A stretch of 5,569 nt of DNA from Muribaculaceae bacterium (lineage in GTDB: Bacteria; Bacteroidota; Bacteroidia; Bacteroidales; Muribaculaceae), in NCBI GenBank assembly GCA_016287065.1, contig JAEEVB010000157.1, positions 1 to 5,569 of the forward strand, read 5' to 3'. Numbering within the stretch: the first letter of the stretch is position 1; every line of letters begins with the position of its first letter. Below are positions 1-5,477 of this stretch, piece after piece. A model generated the notes under the pieces. It made no database searches. It was not told the DNA's origin and saw only the letters and a list, made by a program, of their open reading frames with translations. The position numbers were made by a program, and so were the translations under genes.

Positions 1-100
1 GTCGTAGTTGAACGGCGTTGGGTTCTTGCTCAAGATGTAGTTGATCACAGTAGTGACATCGTTCACATCTACTTTGCCGTCTTCGTTGGCATCGCCGCGC
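1..100 (-). repeat. Dockerin-coding DNA, copy A (pairs with 1871-1970)
   Basis: Aligned without gaps to 1871-1970, this 100-bp stretch differs at 9 positions by my count, mostly at third codon positions. The encoded peptides differ at one residue in 33 (E487 here, V804 in the protease). Similarity falls sharply just outside the dockerin segment. The repeat probably continues past the left edge. Confidence 0.85.
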
Positions 101-1542
101 ATGCCGCTGTCCTCGCCGTTGAGTGTCACCTGCATGATATTAGAGAAGTTGCCCTGTGTGCCATCGGTGTAGGTGGGCTGTACCTTGTAGTTGAAGGTGC
201 CGTTACGCTTGAGCCCAGTCACAGTGTGGCTGTTGGCAGTGATGCCGGAGATGACGCGTTGTGTGCTGTCGCCTTGCTCGCTGATGGCTCGAGGCTTGGC
301 TGTGGCATCGCCATTGACGATGCTCAGGTTATAGACGAGGGCACGTTTCTGATTGGCGTTGCGTCCTTCGATGGTGATTTTCTGTGCTTCCTCGGCCAGA
401 CATCCAAGCAGCACGGTATAGTCGGTAGCATCGTCGGTGAGGTCGATTTGCTTGCTGTCGCTGCTGCTCTTCACGGTGAGATACACATTGCGGTCGCTAG
501 TGCTATAGCTCTTGGCGTTGATGGTCACGGTCACATAGCCGCCACTCTGGCTCAAGTCGAGCTCAGGTGTGGTGAGGTAACCGGGATAGTATGCGCGGTC
601 GTTGATGCGCAAGGCACCGTTCTGGGCATACACATATTGTCCGCTCCAGCCCTCGACATCGAATTGTGAGAGGGTGTTGGAGGTGTATTGGGCTTGTGTG
701 AAGTTGCTGAAGTCTTGCTCGATGAGGGTCTCGTTGCTCTGGCTTTCGGTATCTACAAAGAGCGTGTAGCTCTCCACATTGGGCACAGGAGTCCATGTTG
801 CCTTGAAGGAAGTGGCTTTCACGTCCTCGGGTTCGTTCATCACGGGTGTCTCCTTTAGCATGGTGGCGGTGCCATAAATGTGCACCACGAGGTCGCTTGA
901 CTCGGGCGAGGTGATGGTGGCATAGGCACTGTAGTTGCCAGGTTGTGATGGGGTGAAATAGGTGGTGACTACTGCACCTGCCTCGACTGAGAAGGCCGAG
1001 AACATGGTGCGGCTGATGCGGAACACTCCATCGGGGTCGGTGAGTGTGATGTGCACGTCTTCGGTGAGGTACTGGCCCTGAATCATGAATGTGGCGTAGG
1101 CTTCGCCACCTTCAACCGCCGTCATGTTGAGCGTGGTGGGCGACACGGTGAGTATAGGTTCGGTGAGGGTTGTCACCGTCTTGGTTTCAGACCATTCGCT
1201 CACGATGTTTGGATTGTCTTTTTGCAGGGCCCTCACGCGAAAATGGTAGGTGTGTCCCATGAGCAGCCAAGTGACATCGCACGAGCACACGTCTGAAGGA
1301 CTTTCAAACACGACGTCGTCGTAGGTGTTCATCACTTCGAGGTAGAATGTGACCTCTTCGTCGCCGGGATAGGTCCAAGTGGCGGTGAATGATTCGGTGG
1401 CCACGTTGGATGCCTCGTTAAGGATGGGAGTGGGCAGTGCGATCACTTCGTCGCGGTTTATGCCAGTATTGCCTGCCGATGCTGAGAATGCATTCACAAG
1501 CATGCAGCAGGTGAGAAGGAAAAAGGAAATAGGTTTAAGCAT
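1..1542 (-). CDS. Secreted fibronectin-III / Ig-like / dockerin multidomain protein, 3' end missing
   Basis: This reading frame is open from an ATG at 1542 to the left edge: 514 codons and no stop, so the C-terminus lies outside the window. Residues 1-23 form a Sec signal peptide (MLK start, hydrophobic core, probable cut after SASA). Residues 35-126 resemble an fnIII domain (ATWTYPG, later YHFRVRAL and SEWSETKTVTT). Residues 129-226 look like a beta-sandwich/Ig-like domain common in Bacteroidales surface proteins. A second fnIII seems split: its first half is near 231-266 (FKATWTPV, SYTLFV), its second near 426-474 (GTFNYKV). Between them, about 268-424, sits a jelly-roll-like insert starting near DFSNF. 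Residues 482-514 begin a dockerin; its first calcium loop has D484, N486, D488, D492 and D495. I see no catalytic motif, so an adhesive or scaffolding role outside the cell is only inferred. The C-terminal third is homologous to the neighbouring M6 protease. About 24 residues are probably missing, judging from that paralogue. The export and fold calls are firm; the function is unknown. Confidence 0.9.
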   Translation of the reverse strand, partial: MLKPISFFLLTCCMLVNAFSASAGNTGINRDEVIALPTPILNEASNVATESFTATWTYPGDEEVTFYLEVMNTYDDVVFESPSDVCSCDVTWLLMGHTYHFRVRALQKDNPNIVSEWSETKTVTTLTEPILTVSPTTLNMTAVEGGEAYATFMIQGQYLTEDVHITLTDPDGVFRISRTMFSAFSVEAGAVVTTYFTPSQPGNYSAYATITSPESSDLVVHIYGTATMLKETPVMNEPEDVKATSFKATWTPVPNVESYTLFVDTESQSNETLIEQDFSNFTQAQYTSNTLSQFDVEGWSGQYVYAQNGALRINDRAYYPGYLTTPELDLSQSGGYVTVTINAKSYSTSDRNVYLTVKSSSDSKQIDLTDDATDYTVLLGCLAEEAQKITIEGRNANQKRALVYNLSIVNGDATAKPRAISEQGDSTQRVISGITANSHTVTGLKRNGTFNYKVQPTYTDGTQGNFSNIMQVTLNGEDSGMRGDANEDGKVDVNDVTTVINYILSKNPTPFNYD

Positions 1543-1597
1543 ATAAAATTGTTTTAGATAAATGTGTATTTCTTTTGGTTAATGCTGTATAATGTTG

Positions 1598-1605
1598 CAA
1601 ATATA
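1598..1605 (-). promoter_or_regulatory. Bacteroidetes -7 promoter box for the fnIII/dockerin gene
   Basis: The minus strand reads TATATTTG, an exact match to the Bacteroidetes primary sigma factor -7 consensus TAnnTTTG, followed by CA. It would start transcription near 1591 and give a leader of roughly 48 nt before the ATG at 1542. I see no good -33 TTTG element 19-21 nt upstream, so the start may depend on an activator or a weak -33. No clear Shine-Dalgarno precedes the ATG, as is usual in this phylum. Confidence 0.65.
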
Positions 1606-1740
1606 CTGATAAAAATGGAGATTGCAGGCATTTTGTGTCAAAAAAAAGGTAATTGAGCTCCTTTTGTACGGTTTTTGCAGTGTTTTGTATCATTTTTCCA
1701 GAAAACCTGCCTGAATTCTAACACTTCTACCCATGGCCAA

Positions 1741-1772
1741 CAAAAAACCACCCGAATGCGGGTGGTTTTTTG
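1741..1772 (-). terminator. Rho-independent terminator after the M6 protease gene
   Basis: A perfect 14-bp inverted repeat (1741-1754 with 1759-1772) encloses a 4-nt loop. The GC core CCACCCG/CGGGTGG is flanked by A6 and T6, so the RNA hairpin ends in a U-run on either strand. It begins 17 nt after the M6 stop codon at 1790. It therefore most likely ends the protease transcript and insulates the downstream gene. The symmetry means it could also stop plus-strand transcription. Confidence 0.9.
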
Positions 1773-1789
1773 TTATGTGAGCATGAGCA

Positions 1790-4363
1790 TCAGTTGATTC
1801 CCAGAATGATGTTGATGATGAGGGTCACATCCATCACGTTCACCGCTTCATCACCGTTCACGTTTGCATTGTCGTAGTTGAACGGTGTTGGGTTCTTGCT
1901 CAGGATGTAGTTGATGACGGTGGTGACGTCGTTCACATCTACCTTGCCGTCTACGTTGGCATCGCCGCGAAGTCCTTGCGCGGCAGGAAGGAGGGTAACC
2001 TGTTCCACGTTGGACCAGGTGCTCTCGGTGTCGTCGATATAGACGGTCTTCACCTTATAGTTGAAGGTGCCACCCGCTGCGAGATTGTCGACGGCATATT
2101 GTTTGTCGGTGATGCCTGTGATGATGCGTATCAGTGAGTCGCCGGTTTCGGAAGCGAGCAGCAGCGGAGCCTTTGTGGGGTCGTTGATGTCGCCAGCATA
2201 TACCTTGATATTGGTGATGCGTGGATAGTTCTCGCCAGTGAAGGTGACAGACTCGTTGGCGGTGGCATTGAGCACGCAGGTGTAGTTGGCATAGTTGCCA
2301 CCCGGCATTGCGATGACGGTGCCGTTGTTGCTGCCCGTAGCAGTGATGGCGACTGTGGATGTGCCATAGCCGGTCTCGTTGAACGATGCACCGTTCACTA
2401 CAACCGAGATTTTGTCGTAGCCGGCGGGCAGGTTATAGGTCTTGGTGCCGATGTGGTCGCCAATGAGTATGGAACCGTCGTAAACATAGAGGCTGGAGCC
2501 GCACGACCAGTCCTGTGGCAGGTATTGGGTGTAGCTTCCCGACACATTGGTCAGGTAGCTGCCGTTCACCACGGTCTCAAAGTTGCTGAAGTCGGCTTCA
2601 TCAAGCAAAATGGGGTCGTATTGCAAGCCGTCTTTGCTCACCCGCAACGTGTAGGACTTGACATACTGGTCTTGGGTCTGGTCGGTCCACTGTGCAGTGA
2701 AGCCGGTGTTGGTGATGAGCGATGCGTCGGCAGGTAGCATCAGAGGGGAGAAGGTGTCGAATGGCAATTTCTTGTACCAGAATGAGGCTGTTCCGTTGTT
2801 TTTGAGGTTGATTTCGGTCACGGGCTTGTCGATGGTGCCGTATTGTCCTGTGGTGGCGCCCAATGTGCCATCGGCCGCCATGTTGGCCATCATTGCGGGG
2901 TTGCTGGTTGCAGTGAAGTCGTGATTGCTGGTGCCAAAGGGGTCACCGCTCTCGCTGTAGCTGTTCAGAGATCCGTCGGCCGGAATGATGGTGGCAAGCT
3001 GTACGTCCTCGTTGTTTGGTGTGTTATAGGCCCAGCGGTCGGGTACATAGGTAAAGTGGGTGATGAGCACACCCTCGCCTTCAATGCACTGGTCCCATCC
3101 CTGGCGATGGCGGTTCTCGAGTATGAAGTATTCGTCGGGGTTGAGTGCGGTGACGCGCACAGCCATGTCGTTTCCCGCATTCCACACGGGCAGTGTGTAG
3201 TGGGTGTTGTCGGCCGCCTCGGTGTAGTCGAACCATCCCATGAAGTTTTTCTCGTAGGCGCCATAGCCCACAGGGGTGTCGCCACTGATTTGCTGTCCGT
3301 TGTAGCAACCACTGCACATGAGGCTCCATGTTCCCAAGCCGTAGTGGCCTCCGTAGTTGGTGTCATAGAAGTCGGGCAGTCCCAGGCAGTGCGAGAACTC
3401 GTGGCAGAAGGTGCCAATGCCGTCGAGCATTGTGCCGTAGTCGTTGCTGCCGTTGAGTTCGTTGAATACGGCGAAACGGTCGATGGTAACTCCGTTGCGC
3501 ACCATGGAGCCCACGTCGCCATATCCATAATACCAGGCCGCATAGAGCGACCACTGGCAGGGCCAGATTGACTCGGGAACGCTGTAGCTGGCCTGAGCCT
3601 CGCCCACACCGGCATAGACCACGATGCACACGTCGGCCTCGCCGTCGCCATCGTTGTCATATTTGCTCCAGTCGATTTCATCGCCAGCCTTCAAGATGGC
3701 TTGCTCCACCATGCGTCCCAAACCTTGGTCGTTGCGGTTACCGTAGGAGTCGTAGACATTGCCGCCGTAGTCCTCGCGGTTGTTGTCGAGGGTGTAGATT
3801 CCGTAGATGTCGAATTGGGGTGTGTATAGTTCGTTTGACTGGTCGCTGAAGTACTTGAATACACTCTTGTCGCCGCTCTTGTAATGGTCCTCAAACTTGG
3901 TCTTGGAGTTGGCCATCGCGTTGTCGGCATATTCGACTAGTATGATGGGCACACGAGGACTTCCCATGGTGGGCACCTGTGTGGAGCCTACTTTGCTGGC
4001 TTGGTTTCTGACCAATGCCCGGCGCTGACGTGCCTGTGGCGTGATTTGTGCGCTGAAATTCAGCTTGTCGCGGTTGCTCTCGATAAAGGTCGCTTCGCCT
4101 GCCGTGCGGCTGGCTGCATCGTGCGCCTTCACCTGGCTGATGCCCGCAGTGGTGCGGTAGTACATGAAGCCGTCGGCTCCCTTCTCCACAGTCAGACCGT
4201 CGGCGGTCGTCAGGCCGTTCTGGAACTCGTCGCCCACAGCTATCAGTGTGATGGTGCTGCCGTCGGGTTGTGTGAAGGTGAAAGGTTCGGGATAGGCAGG
4301 TACAGCGCTGGCTCTAAGCCCGATACCCAAAGTTAACAGTAATAGTCCAAATTTTTTAAGCAT
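1790..4363 (-). CDS. Secreted M6-family (immune inhibitor A-like) zinc metalloprotease with dockerin
   Basis: The 857-residue product is a predicted secreted zinc endopeptidase. Residues 1-20 are a signal peptide (cleavage near RASA-VPAYP). Residues 21 to about 130 resemble the M6 propeptide, with the basic stretch RQRRALVR (112-119) as a possible processing site. The catalytic domain covers about 136-530. It has an acidic DNDGDGEAD loop (236-244), the zinc motif HEFSHCLGLPD with H321, E322, H325 and probable third ligand D331, a WSLM segment (346-349) as likely Met-turn, and the M6-typical AYEKNFMGW stretch (369-377). Next come a split fnIII (about 536-575 and 745-791), a jelly-roll-like insert between its halves starting near DFSNF (591), and a two-loop dockerin (799-857). 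The dockerin ligands are D801, N803, D805, D809, D812 and N834, N836, D838, N842, D845. The substrate is unknown; known M6 enzymes cut host proteins and antimicrobial peptides. It is probably active outside the cell or at its surface, and has its own promoter and terminator. All key catalytic residues appear intact. Confidence 0.95.
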   Translation of the reverse strand: MLKKFGLLLLTLGIGLRASAVPAYPEPFTFTQPDGSTITLIAVGDEFQNGLTTADGLTVEKGADGFMYYRTTAGISQVKAHDAASRTAGEATFIESNRDKLNFSAQITPQARQRRALVRNQASKVGSTQVPTMGSPRVPIILVEYADNAMANSKTKFEDHYKSGDKSVFKYFSDQSNELYTPQFDIYGIYTLDNNREDYGGNVYDSYGNRNDQGLGRMVEQAILKAGDEIDWSKYDNDGDGEADVCIVVYAGVGEAQASYSVPESIWPCQWSLYAAWYYGYGDVGSMVRNGVTIDRFAVFNELNGSNDYGTMLDGIGTFCHEFSHCLGLPDFYDTNYGGHYGLGTWSLMCSGCYNGQQISGDTPVGYGAYEKNFMGWFDYTEAADNTHYTLPVWNAGNDMAVRVTALNPDEYFILENRHRQGWDQCIEGEGVLITHFTYVPDRWAYNTPNNEDVQLATIIPADGSLNSYSESGDPFGTSNHDFTATSNPAMMANMAADGTLGATTGQYGTIDKPVTEINLKNNGTASFWYKKLPFDTFSPLMLPADASLITNTGFTAQWTDQTQDQYVKSYTLRVSKDGLQYDPILLDEADFSNFETVVNGSYLTNVSGSYTQYLPQDWSCGSSLYVYDGSILIGDHIGTKTYNLPAGYDKISVVVNGASFNETGYGTSTVAITATGSNNGTVIAMPGGNYANYTCVLNATANESVTFTGENYPRITNIKVYAGDINDPTKAPLLLASETGDSLIRIITGITDKQYAVDNLAAGGTFNYKVKTVYIDDTESTWSNVEQVTLLPAAQGLRGDANVDGKVDVNDVTTVINYILSKNPTPFNYDNANVNGDEAVNVMDVTLIINIILGIN
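1871..1970 (-). repeat. Dockerin-coding DNA, copy B (pairs with 1-100)
   Basis: This lies inside the 3' end of the M6 protease gene and matches positions 1-100 at 91 of 100 bases without gaps. It covers the first calcium loop, its helix and the linker up to PFNYD. The second calcium loop of the protease (1800-1870) has no counterpart in view, because the other gene is cut at the window edge. Confidence 0.85.
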
Positions 4364-4398
4364 GATATGATAAAATTGATAATTTGCATTAGCGGGGG

Positions 4399-4406
4399 CA
4401 AATTTA
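4399..4406 (-). promoter_or_regulatory. Bacteroidetes -7 promoter box for the M6 protease gene
   Basis: The minus strand reads TAAATTTG, an exact TAnnTTTG match, followed by C. Transcription would begin near 4392, about 29 nt before the ATG at 4363. A weak -33 candidate, ATTCG, lies with its 3' end about 18 nt upstream. The box follows directly after the terminator of the barrel gene, which supports independent transcription of the protease. Confidence 0.7.
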
Positions 4407-4461
4407 TTTCTTTTTGTTGAGAAACGAATGCTTTTTTCTTGAGAATTTTACAGCTTGGGGC

Positions 4462-4497
4462 AAAAAAAGAGGTGTGCTCCATATAGTGCACACCTCT
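4462..4497 (-). terminator. Rho-independent terminator after the outer-membrane barrel gene
   Basis: A perfect 10-bp stem (AGAGGTGTGC at 4468-4477 with GCACACCTCT at 4488-4497) encloses a 10-nt loop. On the minus strand the stem is followed by a run of T (4467 down to 4462), the classic intrinsic terminator form. It starts 27 nt past the stop codon of the barrel gene. The plus strand has no comparable T-run, so it is directional. Confidence 0.9.
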
Positions 4498-4524
4498 CTT
4501 AGCCTTTTTATAGACGTTAACCTA

Positions 4525-4992
4525 TTAGAATCTGTAGGTTGCGCCCAGCGTGATCACAGCCTGGTCGATTTTGCTCACGGCCGAGTAGCGAACCTGGAAG
4601 TTGACGGCAAAGTCGCGAGCTACGTCGAACTCGGCACCGCCACCAATGTTGGCACCAAACTTGGTTATACCGTCGAAACCTGAAGTCTTGGCATTAGCCA
4701 GTGTGAGGCCGAGAACGGGATAGAGGTGGAAGCGGTCGGTCACGTTGAAGAGGTAGTGGAGGTCGGCGTTGACATCCCACATGTAGGTCTCGTGCTTCTT
4801 GAAGAAGTAGTTGAACGAAGCCTCGCCGCGCAGATGGTCGGTGAAGAAATACTGGAATTTAGCACCCAGACCGAAGTTCTCGATTTCAGTACCATAATTC
4901 AAGTTAAAGCCCAGACCTTTCTGGCCTTTCTCGGCATGTGCGGCACCAATGCCCAGCACTGCCACGCAGATGATTGCGAAAATCTTTTTCAT
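4525..4992 (-). CDS. Small outer-membrane beta-barrel protein (OmpX/OmpA-barrel type)
   Basis: The 155-residue product has a Sec signal peptide at 1-20 (MKKIFAII start, hydrophobic core, cut after AAHA). The mature protein, about 135 residues, is made of alternating polar/hydrophobic segments with aromatic girdle residues: GLGFNLNYG, GLGAKFQYFF, RGEASFNYFF, WDVNADLHYLF, FHLYPVLGLTLA, KFGANIGGGAEF, FAVNFQVRYSAV and QAVITLGATYRF. That is about eight strands, the usual size of an OmpX- or OmpA-like barrel. The last residue is Phe after Tyr-Arg, matching the C-terminal signature recognised by the BAM complex. There is no periplasmic OmpA-type peptidoglycan-binding domain. Its role cannot be read from sequence: porin, structural barrel or surface receptor are all possible. 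The gene has a long structured leader and its own terminator. The ATG at 4992 is preferred because it opens the signal peptide directly. Confidence 0.92.
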   Translation of the reverse strand: MKKIFAIICVAVLGIGAAHAEKGQKGLGFNLNYGTEIENFGLGAKFQYFFTDHLRGEASFNYFFKKHETYMWDVNADLHYLFNVTDRFHLYPVLGLTLANAKTSGFDGITKFGANIGGGAEFDVARDFAVNFQVRYSAVSKIDQAVITLGATYRF

Positions 4993-5019
4993 ACCTTAGA
5001 TTTTTTGTTTTGTTGGCCC

Positions 5020-5143
5020 GCTCACAGGGCAGTTAATATAATAGCAAAACGCCGTTGGCTGTGAGCCCGTCGGAGACTGAACGAGTTGTGTCTTGCGAGG
5101 AGAACCCCTCGTTTGGCGCTCGCATGTGGTCGCCGACAGCCAA
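5020..5143 (-). promoter_or_regulatory. Structured 5' leader RNA of the barrel gene with alternative stems
   Basis: From the promoter box at 5153-5160 the transcript would start near 5146 and carry about 154 nt before the ATG at 4992. Near its 5' end TTGGCTGT (5143-5136) can pair with ACAGCCAA (5062-5055), closing a multibranch structure. The 3' part of that second strand can instead pair downstream: GCTCACAG (5066-5059) with CTGTGAGC (5027-5020), in a hairpin 27 nt before the start codon. The two 8-bp helices share 5059-5062 and cannot form together. Inside the first domain, CGAGG/CCTCG (5111-5107 with 5100-5096) competes with AACGAG/CTCGTT (about 5113-5108 with 5085-5080). This layout resembles cis-acting regulatory leaders, but I recognise no known riboswitch class and see no in-leader terminator with a U-run. 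Regulation is inferred; the complementarity is seen. Confidence 0.5.
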
Positions 5144-5152
5144 TAGGCAGTG

Positions 5153-5160
5153 CAAAATTA
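5153..5160 (-). promoter_or_regulatory. Bacteroidetes -7 promoter box for the barrel gene
   Basis: The minus strand reads TAATTTTG followed by CA, an exact TAnnTTTG match. The -33 element is unclear: a TTTG lies only 11 nt upstream and the sequence at the expected spacing (GTTC) fits poorly. The start would be near 5146, right at the first strand of the structured leader, which supports the box being used. Confidence 0.65.
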
Positions 5161-5194
5161 CACAATATTTCCAAATAATGAACTATTTATGGTC

Positions 5195-5214
5195 AAGAAA
5201 AACGCGAGTTTCTT
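5195..5214. repeat. Inverted repeat just upstream of the barrel promoter
   Basis: AAGAAA (5195-5200) and TTTCTT (5209-5214) form 6-bp arms around an 8-bp centre, AACGCGAG. The element sits about 35 bp upstream of the -7 box on the minus strand, where an activator could touch RNA polymerase. The arms are short and AT-rich, so chance is a real alternative. Confidence 0.35.
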
Positions 5215-5224
5215 ATTATAATCA

Positions 5225-5269
5225 GACAATTGAGGACAATTTATTGACAATTATTCCATTGATGACAAT
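5225..5269. repeat. Four GACAAT direct repeats at near-helical spacing
   Basis: GACAAT occurs at 5225, 5235, 5246 and 5264, with start-to-start steps of 10, 11 and 18 bp. On the minus strand these read ATTGTC and lie 65-110 bp upstream of the barrel gene's -7 box. Repeats one helical turn apart are typical of sites for oligomeric transcription activators. No specific regulator can be named. Confidence 0.5.
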
Positions 5270-5271
5270 GG
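5256..5271. promoter_or_regulatory. Palindrome CCATTG-ATGA-CAATGG, possible operator
   Basis: Perfect 6-bp arms flank a 4-bp centre, and the right arm overlaps the fourth GACAAT copy. The two-fold symmetry suits a dimeric DNA-binding protein. It could also simply be part of the repeat array. No T-run follows on either strand, so it is not a terminator. Confidence 0.35.
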
Positions 5272-5295
5272 TTGCTACGGAGTTGAGGATTATAG

Positions 5296-5427
5296 GAGTC
5301 GCGCAGGCGCCGACTCATTTGCATTGTCGCGGTGTGATTTGTGCCGCTTCGCGGGAACCCCGAAGGGCTCGCGACCGAACGGGAGCCCGAAGCTCAGCAA
5401 AAGCCGCGCGGTGCGCGGTTATTTTTT
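5296..5427 (+). other. GC-rich nested hairpin element, possible small RNA or dispersed repeat
   Basis: Successive inverted repeats appear on an otherwise AT-rich background. GAGTCG/CGACTC occupies 5296-5316. GCTTC/GAAGC (5346-5350 with 5389-5393) encloses GGGCTC/GAGCCC (5365-5370 with 5383-5388). A last hairpin at 5402-5420 is followed by T6. The order fits a structured plus-strand RNA of about 130 nt ending in a terminator. I find no TAnnTTTG box on the plus strand just upstream, so transcription is unproven. A palindromic intergenic repeat copied around the genome is the main alternative. No known RNA family was recognised. Confidence 0.4.
5402..5427 (+). terminator. Terminator-like hairpin on the plus strand
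   Basis: CCGCGC (5404-5409) pairs with GCGCGG (5413-5418) around a 3-nt loop, extended by a G-T and an A-T pair, and is followed by ATTTTTT. Read on the minus strand the stem is followed by only four T's after a C, so the plus strand is the better direction. No protein gene precedes it on that strand in the window. Confidence 0.5.
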
Positions 5428-5441
5428 ATTGCCACTGGTTA

Positions 5442-5477
5442 CTCGGAAATCTCGGAGTTCTCAGAGGACTCGGAAGG
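5442..5477. repeat. Tandem repeat of a 9-bp unit, four copies
   Basis: Four units are adjacent and in register: CTCGGAAAT, CTCGGAGTT, CTCAGAGGA and CTCGGAAGG. The first six bases are CTCGGA in three units and CTCAGA in the other, while the last three vary. This looks like a degenerate short tandem repeat in non-coding DNA. No function is evident. Confidence 0.6.

Noticed and set aside
226..669. Open frame of 147 codons on the plus strand
   Set aside because: It is antisense to the fnIII/dockerin gene, whose frame is open for 514 codons with a signal peptide and recognisable domains.
1636..1641. TTGACA on the minus strand, resembling an enterobacterial -35 box
   Set aside because: It lies about 30 bp from the TATATTTG box, too far for sigma70 spacing, and Bacteroidetes promoters do not use that -35 consensus.
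1790..1990. Type IX secretion C-terminal signal on the M6 protease
   Set aside because: The C-terminus is a two-loop dockerin ending in IINIILGIN; no T9SS-type beta-sandwich tail follows it.
2843..3571. Open frame of 242 codons on the plus strand
   Set aside because: It is wholly antisense to the M6 catalytic domain, with Val/Ala/Gly-biased composition typical of a shadow of a GC-rich coding strand and no recognisable domain.
2965..3681. Open frame of 238 codons on the minus strand in another frame
   Set aside because: It overlaps the M6 catalytic region, whose motifs (HEFSH and others) fix the true frame. The product is Thr/Ser/Pro-rich low complexity.
5161..5280. CRISPR-like array from the repeated GACAAT hexamers
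   Set aside because: The repeats are only 6 bp, with 4-12 bp between them, so they fit regulatory sites rather than CRISPR repeats and spacers.
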